From assembly GCA_026874595.1 (NCBI GenBank), contig CM049313.1:72164659-72228658 (forward strand): a stretch of 64,000 nucleotides of DNA. Direction: 5' to 3'. The stretch comes from Sipunculus nudus (lineage: Eukaryota; Annelida; Sipuncula; Golfingiida; Sipunculidae). Both the position numbers and the translations under genes were made by a program. Under the pieces are notes generated by a model that saw only the letters and a program-made list of their open reading frames with translations, did no database searches and was not told where the DNA came from. Positions 57,101 to 64,000 of this stretch are shown here, piece by piece; the first letter of the stretch is position 1; each line of letters starts with the position of its first letter.

Positions 57101-60100
57101 CACAGAAAACAAACGTGCCATGGTCAAAGTTGAGCAAAATTTAAGGTACTAATTTTATATTTATACTAATAACTTGTTAAATTTGAAAATTCAGAACCAA
57201 TTTTGGGTATTCAATGGAATCTTGATGAAATGTTACATCCCTGAAAAAAAATCTCTAGCTTCAGCAATCCTCTTGTTAAGGGAGTAAATATATTTCTTGA
57301 TTTTTTAAAAAGTGCATTATGTTTGGGCCAATAACTTAAAACAATTAGGCAATACTGACATAATTTATGGTATGTGCATAGAGAATGTATAGAAAAATAT
57401 ATATATTATATATGATAAAAGTCAGATCAGTGGTTTTGATATTAGGCAGTCTTGAAGTGTAACAATGCGTTTTTAATGGAAAAATGAAGTTTTTCATTAA
57501 TATCTCGAAGGTATTAAGTCCTAGTGACCAAATTCTTGGCATGGTAGGGGATATTGGAGGCATCTAATTGTATGCCAAATTTTAGGAACTGAGAGCTGAA
57601 GCTGGGGAGCTGAGCTCTTGCAAACTGCATAACACTAGCTTGATGTAAACAATATGTTACATGGTGTTTGAAAACTTGAATAAAATCTACAGTTTTTGAT
57701 CAACTGGTTTCAAATTTTTGGTGTTAACAGACAAAATGCTAACAGAGCATGCTGTGAAAATTAAATCCACAGTACTTACAGGAAAAAAAACGTGCCATGG
57801 TCAAAGTTAGGCTAAATTTAAGGTACCAATTTTTTATTTTTGTTAATATTTTAAAAAATTTAAAAGATTTTGATTTAATTTTGGGTATACAATTTAATTT
57901 TGATTAATTAAAGTTATATTACTGGAAAAAAAGTCCATAGCTTTAACATGTTTTGTGTAGAGTGATCAAATATCTGTCCTGATTTTTTACAAAATGCATT
58001 ATGTTTGGGCCCATAACTTTTTTAAACTAGAATACGGGTAGTCGACAAGCGACTACGTGCATCCGCCTAAATCAGAGTGGAACGGGTGAAGTGAGGCATG
58101 GATTAAGTGGCAAGGGGAAATAGAGTGAAGTGTTGCATATTAGCATGGATGTCTGCAGCCAAATTGTGTATGAAGGTTGCCCCCCCTACCACAAAATCCA
58201 GAAAGCCGTCCCAGTTGTATACATATGCAAAATTTAAGGCAGATAAGTCAAACCACTACATGTATATGAGTGATTTTGGCCTGTGGCAGACAATCAGATG
58301 GACTCTGAGCAAAAATGGTTGCAGGTGACGGCACCAGTTTTGGGTATGATAAAGAGCTATGTGAGAACTATACACATGCAAAACTTTGGCCCAATCCGTC
58401 AAACGGTTCCCAAGATATGAGCTTGGATGTCTGCTGCATAAACTAGAAGGCAGGTGGCTCCACCTGTCATAAAATCAAGAGAGCTGTCGGGGATGTATAA
58501 ACCTGCAAAATTTTAGCCAGATATGTCAAACCACTGCTGAGATATGAGTGATTTTATCCCATGGCAGACAAACAGACAGGAGCTGTGCAAAAATGGCTGC
58601 AGGTGGCGCCACCAGTTTTGCGTATGTTATAAAGCTCTCCAAGGGCTACATTTGTGCAAAAAAATTTTCCTGATCGGTCAAACGGTTCCCAAGATATGAG
58701 CTTGGATGTCTGCAGCGTAAACGTGAATGTAGGTGGCGCCACCTGTCATAAAATCAGAAAAGCTATCCAGGATGTATACGCATGCCAAATTTCAGGTGAA
58801 TTAGTCAAGTCACTGCAGAGATATGAGTGATTTTAACCCAAGGCAGACAAACAGATGGACACTGTGCAAACATGGTTGCAGGTGGCGCCACCATTTTTTG
58901 TGTATGTTATAAAGCTCTCCAAGGGCTACATTTGTGCAAAAAAATTTTCCTGATCTGTCAAACGGTTCCCGAATTAATAGCTTGGATGTCTGCAGCGTAA
59001 ACGTGAATGTAGGTGGCGCCACCTGTCACAAAATCAGAAAAGCTATCCAGGATGTATACGCATGCCAAATTTCAGGTGAATTAGTCAAGTCACTGCAGAG
59101 ATATGAGTGATTTTAACCCAAGGCAGACGAACAGATGGACACTGTGCAAACACGGTTGCAGGTGGCGCCACCATTTTTTGTGTATGTTATAAAGCTCTCC
59201 AAGGGCTACATTTGTGCAAAAAAATTTTCCTGATCGGTCAAACGGTTCCCAAGATATGAGCTTGGATGTCTGCAGCGTAAACGTGAATGTAGGTGGCGCC
59301 ACCTGTCATAAAATCAGAAAAGCTATCCAGGATGTATACGCATGCCAAATTTCAGGTGAATTAGTCAAGTCACTGCAGAGATATGAGTGATTTTAACCCA
59401 AGGCAGACAAACAGATGGACACTGTGCAAACATGGTTGCAGGTGGCGCCACCATTTTTTGTGTATGTTATAAAGCTCTCCAAGGGCTACATTTGTGCAAA
59501 AAAATTTTCCTGATCTGTCAAACGGTTCCCGAATTAATAGCTTGGATGTCTGCAGCGTAAACGTGAATGTAGGTGGCGCCACCTGTCACAAAATCAGAAA
59601 GGCTATCCAGGATGTATACGCATGCCAAATTTCAGGTGAATTAGTCAAGTCACTGCAGAGATATGAGTGATTTTAACCCAAGGCAGACGAACAGATGGAC
59701 ACTGTGCAAACACGGTTGCAGGTGGCGCCACCATTTTTTGTGTATGTTATAAAGCTCTCCAAGGGCTACATTTGTGCAAAAAAATTTTCCTGATCCGTCA
59801 AACGGTTCCCGAGATATGTGGGTTTATGTGTGGAAACAGACGCACAAACGGACGCAGAGCGCAGAGGAAAGGTCAGAGGTCAAAACAAAATCCCGAACAT
59901 AATCCCAGGTTTCGTAAAATTCCGCCCAGCGGTTACGGAGGAGTTCTCCGGAAACCTACGCGGCGGCGGCGGCGGCGGCGTGCAGCTGAAAACATAGTAT
60001 CAGCAAAACTCTGTTTTGGCAGATACAATTGTATAATACAGACATAATTTCTGGCATGTACATAGGAACTATATAGAGGAATATTTATGGTAAATATGAG

Positions 60101-63100
60101 GAAAAACGGATGAGTTGTTTTGATATTAGGCAGTCCTGAAGTGTGAAAATAGTTTTTAACAAGGGACCTATGGGTCACTGTGCTCAGCTGACGTTAACCT
60201 TGAAGGTAAAAATTTAAAATAATATCTAATGGAGATAAAGTGTAAGAGGAAGAGGTAATAAGGGCCATGGTTGGTTTATATGATTGGTTTGTATTGATGA
60301 GCAAGAAATTGTTGCAAAATATATTTTGTGACCTGACCATGTGTTCCTAATGTTAAAACAAATGATCTGTACTATAACCATGATCATTAGTTGGTTTTTC
60401 GATTAACTGTTGACATTTCAGTAGTGTACACATTTGTTCAATTGCATCTATTTTTTGTATAATATATATTATTAAATATATATGTATTTTTTTAATGAAA
60501 TGTATACAGTTGAAATATAGCTAATTAACAACATAAAACAGGGCAAACAAAGCCTGATCTCAAATTCTGCTGAGGCAGGAAAATAATGAACAATTGTCTG
60601 TATTAAATTGTGATTTTTTTATCACATCAATTATTTTCTAATTTAAGTTTATATTTCTATACATTTCCAATTTAACATATATATTTGAAGATAAAAGTTG
60701 ATTCATAATTCTCAACTGCATCATCATAAATCTCAATCTTGTCAGATAACACCACATCATGCATACAAATGTTTATTTATTTTTTACCACAAAAATATAT
60801 CTTTTAAATCTGCAAAACAATAAATATCTAAAAATAATACTTGATTTAGATTTCACAATTTTTAATTGTGTCTTTATTTATCCATAATGTGCTTCATATT
60901 TTATAATAATTTAAGCATACTGATGGGTTCATTTATATTTGTTAAAATCATTTAAAAGAAAATTGATTTCTTTAAAAATGCTACATTACACAACATTGCA
61001 TCTTCTGGATTACACCTTGAATTATTTTTTCAAGGAAAGTTTTTGCATATCGGAGTGGAAACAGCATTACAATTAAGGAGATACAGTGAACACAATAACA
61101 ATTACTGCATAACACTTGGCGGGTTGGGTTTGTGGGGGGGGGGGGGGACTGGGGTGGTGATATGAGAATAACTGTACACCTGTCACAGCAGGGGATCTCC
61201 CCCAGTGACTGTAACAAATCAGAAACCCTGGCATAGCTGACTTCCAGTGACCTGGAGTGGGACCCTGCATCTGTAATCAAAGCAAGTGACTACAGTAAAA
61301 AATCAATAACTAGCTTAATTTTCAAGCTTTTATTTTCAAATTTCAGATTTAGACAAACTAAATATTTATGTTTACATGCTGTGAAAATTAAATCAATGGT
61401 GCTTACAGGAAAAAAACGTGCCATGGTCAAAGTTGGGCAAAATTTAAGGTACTGATTTTTTTTTTATGCTGAAAACTTAAAAAATTTACAAAATTCAGAT
61501 CTAATTTTGGGTAAACAATTGAATCTTAATTAAACATAGTTATATACTTGAGAAAATAGACCCTAGTTTAAGTGAGTTATTATTTTTCCTAATTTTTTAC
61601 AAAGTCCATTATGTTTGGGCACATAACTTATAGAATTTATATTTTACAGACTTAATTTCTGGCATGTACATAGGAACTATATAGAGGAATATTTATGGTA
61701 AATATGAGGAAAAACAGATGAGTGGTTTTGATATTAGGCAGTCCTGAAGTGTGAAAATAGGATTTTAATAAAAAATTGAGGTTTTTCCTTAATTTCTCAA
61801 AGGAACAAAGTCGCAAAGACCCAGTTTTCGGCTTGGTAGGAGATCTTGGGGACATCTAACATTATGCTGAATTTTGGATTCCTAGGTTTTACGGTTTCAA
61901 AACGTGCCACATCTACGGACGGACGGACGGACGACGGACAATGGACCACGACCTTAGCTCAGATGACTTATAGTCAGCTGAGCTAATAAAAAATTGAGGT
62001 TTTTCCTTAATTTCTCAAAGGAACAAAGTCGCAAAGACCCAGTTTTTGGCTTGGTAGGAGATCTTGGGGACATCTAACATTATGCCAAATTTTGGATTCC
62101 TAGGTCTTACGGTTTCAAAAAGTGCCACATCTACGGACGGACGGACGGATGGACGGACAACGGACAATGGACCACGACTATAGCTCAGATGACTTATAGT
62201 CAGCTGAGTTAAAAATGGTATATCTGTCTTAATTGGCCACTAATTTACTTTAAAATATGACAATGTTCAGATTAACTTTCTTCACTGACAGCTGCATATT
62301 CATATTTTTTCTTTTTTTAATATGACATCATCTTATTAATGATTAGGGGACTGTAACTTATTTTCACAGTTATCTCTGCCTATCAAATTGCAGCATTTTG
62401 CACCTCTGACCTAAGATTCTCATTCTAGATGTCAGCGTGACATGCCTTTCAATGTCAAGAACTAAAACCCCACACAGGAGGAAAATATTTTCATTATCAT
62501 GCACTTTTAAGAAATGGTACCAACCATAAAATCTGTAAGTATACTTTCTTACAACTCCTACCATTCATAGAAAAAGACCTGTCTTTATATTTGTATCTCT
62601 CCTAGCATGTTTATTGAATAATTGACCACACAGAAGCATATCCCCAACTCCTTATGTGAATGACAGCCAAGTCAAACGAGGCACAGGAAATTACAGTGGT
62701 CACTGCAGAGATGAGATTTACTCTTTGCTTGGTACATTTACATGTATTATTTTGTTTCAATTCTTCACTAACAGCCTGAATGTTAAAATTGCTGGTTTTT
62801 TAGGAGGAATAGTCAATGCAGTGCAGTTGTCTGCATGACTGGAATGACAACTCAAAGTAGGCCCTTTCAGTCAAATTTTAAATGCGTAAGGAGTCATGTA
62901 TTCACAGCATGCACCTACAAAACCATGACTTAAATCTCTCAAGGAAGATATTTCCAAGGTATTTCACACTCACCAGCTGAGATGAAGGCACTACCATGAG
63001 GAAACATCACTATGCTCTCCACTGGGTGTCCATGGTCTACGCTCAGAACACTGACTCCCGTCCTAGTGTCATACATCTTCACTGTGTGATCATAGGAACC

Positions 63101-63179
63101 TGCACACAACAAGTAACCAATAGATTGTGATGTTACACAGACACAGGGGTTTAGGTATATACTGTGTATGTGTGTCTAC

Positions 63180-63214
<35 letters not shown>

Positions 63215-63882
63215 CAGACACACAGACAGTAACAAAGTGTATCTATATACACTTTTCAACATGGGTCCTTATAATATAACACATACAGTGTTCCTACCCC
63301 ATGGTACATTAAATGATACCATACAAAGAGGGACTATGGTTTTAGTTTTACCATTTCGATTATAAGAAATCTTTTCTTAATCACAGAAAGGTAACTGAAC
63401 ATTTTTCTCATAAAATTAATTTCCAAACCATAATCAGTATTTTATATGACATTACATGTTTCAGGAATAACAGGTAGCATATCTGAAACAGCTCCATCTA
63501 TTTGTTGAATTTTCCAGCAAATAGCCAATAAGAAGTCATTCAGGTCATTTCTGACCAATCATGGTTCACCTTACATGTAATTTTCATTGGTAAGAAACTG
63601 CTGAAATTAATTGGTTAAAACTGACTATACCTTAGGATTAAAATTTTACCTATGGCTCCAACACACAACATAATACTAATATTTTCAGTGAGGTCAAAGG
63701 TTATGTATAACACTGCTGCTCTGGAGAATTGCACTCATATTGTTTCTATAAAAACAAAAACTGCTTCCTTGACACATTTTCGGATGTGATGAGGGTGTCA
63801 TAAAATATTATTAACATGTAGTATTACCTGTGATGATTATGTCTTTGCTTGCTTGGCTTGGCTGCCCACACCGGATGTAATC
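44942..63882 (-). CDS. UTP15: UTP15, 3' nine coding exons (5' exons outside window)
   Basis: UTP15 is a WD40 protein of the t-UTP/UTP-A subcomplex that binds pre-rRNA and the U3 snoRNP in the nucleolus and is required for 18S rRNA maturation. Nine exons join in consistent phase into 1059 nt (352 residues plus TGA). Read from 63,882 leftward they give [10 protein letters not shown], the WD segments [16 protein letters not shown] and [14 protein letters not shown] with NHHKTVMDL, the Lys-rich linker, [19 protein letters not shown], and the C-terminal domain with [22 protein letters not shown] and a final Ser-rich tail. Order and length match the C-terminal two thirds of UTP15. The remaining N-terminal WD repeats lie beyond 64,000. 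One intron hosts a U2 snRNA gene. Confidence 0.95.
45160..46480 (-). other. UTP15 intron (last)
   Basis: AT-rich with no recognised repeat. The short open frame near 45,770-45,994 has no splice or homology support. Confidence 0.5.
46482..46540 (-). CDS. UTP15: UTP15 exon: C-terminal domain
   Basis: Encodes [19 protein letters not shown] plus a split Asp codon. Acceptor TTTTACAG, donor TTAG/GTATGT. Confidence 0.94.
47467..47775. mobile_element. MITE, second copy of the 10.6-kb family
   Basis: Ends AAAAGGTAGGGTTCTCA and, inverted, AGTTTGGGTTCTCAGGCAC; the interior AACAATTCTGTTATTATCAT and ACTGATTTCTGAAAAAAAGT matches 10,608-10,935. It lies in a UTP15 intron. Confidence 0.65.
47917..48050 (-). 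CDS. UTP15: UTP15 exon: C-terminal domain
   Basis: Encodes [38 protein letters not shown]. Acceptor TTAATTTAG, donor CAAAA/GTAAGA, phase 2. Confidence 0.95.
48639..48740 (-). CDS. UTP15: UTP15 exon: start of C-terminal domain
   Basis: 34 codons with [20 protein letters not shown], the conserved entry to the UTP15 C-terminal domain. Acceptor TTTTTACAG, donor GGAG/GTTAGT. Confidence 0.95.
49081..49330 (-). repeat. Dispersed GGTGGCACCAC monomers beside U2
   Basis: Two degenerate copies, each with AATAAGCATACCAGG or AATGAGCATACCAGG and a GTGGCACCAC core about 160 bp apart, abut the 3' end of the U2 gene. Confidence 0.5.
49325..49509 (-). ncRNA. U2: U2 spliceosomal snRNA
   Basis: Reading the - strand from 49,509: ATCGCTTCTCGGTCTTTTGG, then the branch-point recognition element GTGTAGTATCTGTTC, stem IIa (TCAGCTTAATATCTGA), stem IIb (GTGGCCCAATGGGTCAC), the Sm site GATTTTTGG, and stem III closed by GGTGAAG/CTTCACC. 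One difference from the usual metazoan start (GGTC for GGCC) keeps stem I through a G-U pair. The 3' terminal loop region is more divergent and the exact 3' end is uncertain. It sits in a UTP15 intron on the same strand. Confidence 0.92.
49514..49569 (-). promoter_or_regulatory. Candidate U2 promoter (PSE region)
   Basis: Lies 5-60 bp upstream of the U2 start, where an snRNA proximal sequence element is expected. GCCATAAACACATGTAACAT is the - strand centre. A related copy (33 of 40 matches in the best part) stands at 49,665-49,720. Confidence 0.4.
49665..49720 (-). repeat. Duplicated U2 upstream segment
   Basis: Copy of 49,514-49,569 at an offset of exactly 151 bp, not followed by U2 sequence. 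Confidence 0.6.
50799..50945 (-). CDS. UTP15: UTP15 exon: end of propeller and basic linker
   Basis: 49 codons: [20 protein letters not shown], then a KKKKK-containing linker and [14 protein letters not shown]. Acceptor TATTTTTAG, donor CAAG/GTGATA. Confidence 0.94.
51060..51560. repeat. Dispersed GACCTTGA/AAGGTCA repeat, inverse of 19.0-19.4 kb
   Basis: Three degenerate monomers, each with TTTGACCTTGA(TT)ATGAAGGTCA-like cores and CACCAGTTTT, ending TTCACAAGAAATGACACAGA. Confidence 0.65.
52647..52731 (-). CDS. UTP15: UTP15 exon: last WD40 repeat part
   Basis: Encodes [20 protein letters not shown] and AILSLDIA. Acceptor TTTTTTCAG, donor AGCA/GTAAGT. Confidence 0.95.
52956..53349. mobile_element. 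MITE, second copy of the 3.8-kb family
   Basis: Left CTGTGGTTGGGGATTTGTTC, right ATGAAGCCAACCACAG, with GCAAATCGCAAAATTTCAAT inside the right end. Similar length (about 390 bp). Lies in a UTP15 intron. Confidence 0.65.
53621..54705. mobile_element. TIR element, CCGTATTTATTC ends, TA target
   Basis: TACCGTATTTATTCTAATTT at the left and, inverted, TACCATATTTATTCCATTTT at the right, with GGTCGAGA motifs in inverse positions inside each end. The 136-codon open frame (54,343-54,753) overruns the right end and has no recognisable transposase motif. Confidence 0.65.
55356..55491 (-). CDS. UTP15: UTP15 exon: WD40 repeats
   Basis: Encodes [31 protein letters not shown] and LASASLDR. Acceptor TATTTGCAG, donor GACAG/GTGAGC; the 5' intron is about 7.5 kb of repeats. 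Confidence 0.95.
55800..57040 (-). other. UTP15 large intron, AT-rich part
   Basis: Very AT-rich with no recognised element or gene. Confidence 0.45.
57050..58020. repeat. CAGCTGAG-family repeat, two partial copies
   Basis: AACGTGCCATGGTCAAAGTT and AAAATTTAAGGTACTAATTT occur at about 57,110 and 57,790; GGCAGTCTTGAAGTGTAACA lies near 57,446. Matches 41.7-42.3 kb and 61.4-61.9 kb. Confidence 0.65.
58452..59820. repeat. 280-bp dimeric tandem array, about five copies
   Basis: AGGTGGCGCCACCTGTCA or close variants start at 58,732, 59,012, 59,292 and 59,572 at exactly 280-bp steps, with a diverged unit from 58,452. Each unit is two related halves of about 140 bp, each with the 12-bp palindrome GGTGGCGCCACC. 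ORFs on the - strand are repeat shadows. Confidence 0.92.
59960..59983 (+). repeat. (CGG)n tract
   Basis: Short GC-rich trinucleotide run in the tail of the element, conspicuous in AT-rich surroundings. Confidence 0.85.
60036..60190. repeat. CAGCTGAG-family fragment
   Basis: AATTTCTGGCATGTACATAG and GGCAGTCCTGAAGTGTG, ending CAAGGGACCTATGGGTCACT and GCTCAGCTGACG. Confidence 0.65.
60200..61300 (-). other. UTP15 large intron, no recognised feature
   Basis: AT-rich with a poly-G run near 61,133-61,147. Confidence 0.45.
61310..62212. repeat. CAGCTGAG-family repeat with tandem 3' end
   Basis: One long copy to about 61,985, whose last 215 bp (TTGAGGTTTTTCCTTAATTT to CAGCTGAG) is repeated immediately at 61,990-62,212. 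Contains ACGGACGGACGGACG tracts and TAGCTCAGATGACTTATAGT. Confidence 0.8.
62974..63099 (-). CDS. UTP15: UTP15 exon: WD40 repeat
   Basis: Encodes [20 protein letters not shown] and ends [11 protein letters not shown]. Acceptor TGTGCAG, donor GCTG/GTGAGT; split Gly codons at both junctions. Confidence 0.95.
63160..63275. repeat. (TA)n microsatellite in a TGTGTGTCT/AGACACACA hairpin
   Basis: Two TATATATATATATA tracts flanked by TGTGTGTCTACA and TACAGACACACAG, a near-palindrome in a UTP15 intron. Confidence 0.8.
63828..63882 (-). CDS. UTP15: UTP15 exon: DYIRCG segment
   Basis: Acceptor CCTGCAG/GATTAC, donor ACAG/GTAATA. Encodes [19 protein letters not shown] (last codon split), a WD40 strand-loop typical of UTP15. 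At the window edge ATCACCTACC may be the donor (GTAGGTGAT) of the exon before it. Confidence 0.92.
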
Positions 63883-64000
63883 CTGCAGGAATATATGAAA
63901 ATATTAATAACTTTTAAATTTTTAATAACTGAGTGTATCATATGTGAAACACTTGCAGTATTCATGCATTATTATTATTAAAGATGCCCAATCACCTACC

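Larger units (their letters stand above)
58027..60035. mobile_element. Large non-autonomous element with internal 280-bp array
   Basis: Left end CTAGAATACGGGTAGTCGAC (shared, inverted, with 38,916-38,935). The tail is a CGG tract followed by AAAACATAGTATCAGC and a hairpin CAAAACTCTGTTTTG, shared with about 44,361-44,395. Ends plus central tandem repeats resemble bivalve pearl/Helentron-type elements; no Rep/helicase ORF. Confidence 0.55.

Noticed and set aside
58554-59582. Four nearly identical 62-70-codon - strand frames
   Set aside because: One per 280-bp repeat unit; antisense shadows of the tandem array.

Overview
The window looks like nuclear DNA of a lophotrochozoan animal, most likely a bivalve mollusc. 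It is AT-rich, has short exons in long introns with GT-AG junctions, and is packed with non-autonomous transposons and dispersed repeats of the kind common in bivalve genomes. The species cannot be named from sequence alone. I recognise three protein-coding genes and one structural RNA gene.

(1) About 2.8-21.4 kb, + strand: the greater part of a ubiquilin (UBQLN) gene, a proteasome shuttle factor. Thirteen exons with fully consistent phases encode 488 residues: linker, STI1-like region, Thr/Ser-rich linker and C-terminal UBA domain. The N-terminal ubiquitin-like exons lie upstream of the window. Three of its introns carry tandem arrays that are amplified copies of the gene's own exon/intron junctions: 26-bp units with a 3' splice site, 22 units of 53 bp with a 3' splice site plus the first 21 coding bases, and about 40 units of about 83 bp with the last 45 coding bases plus the 5' splice site. 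A fourth, unrelated 20-bp minisatellite fills the last intron.

(2) About 34.3-36.5 kb, + strand: a compact gene for a 65-residue acidic protein with two FNFW-type motifs, resembling vertebrate MLLT11/AF1q. It has a likely non-coding first exon.

(3) About 44.7-64.0 kb, - strand: the 3' nine coding exons of UTP15 (WD40 repeats plus UTP15 C-terminal domain), a U3 snoRNP/SSU-processome protein. The 5' end is beyond the window. A U2 snRNA gene lies in one of its introns on the same strand.

(4) Between the genes, 21.4-34 kb and 36.5-44.7 kb are mostly repeats. A palindrome of about 5 kb (arms about 2.2 kb, axis near 29,716) is built from hAT-like elements with CAGGGTTGGGGCCAGGTA ends around a foldback core rich in ACCGTG/CACGGT motifs. 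A separate hAT-like element at 40,566-42,423 has a perfect 8-bp target duplication. The 7.5-kb UTP15 intron at 55.5-63.0 kb holds a five-copy, 280-bp tandem array inside a longer mobile element. There is no operon-like organisation; the ubiquilin and UTP15 genes are convergent and functionally unrelated.
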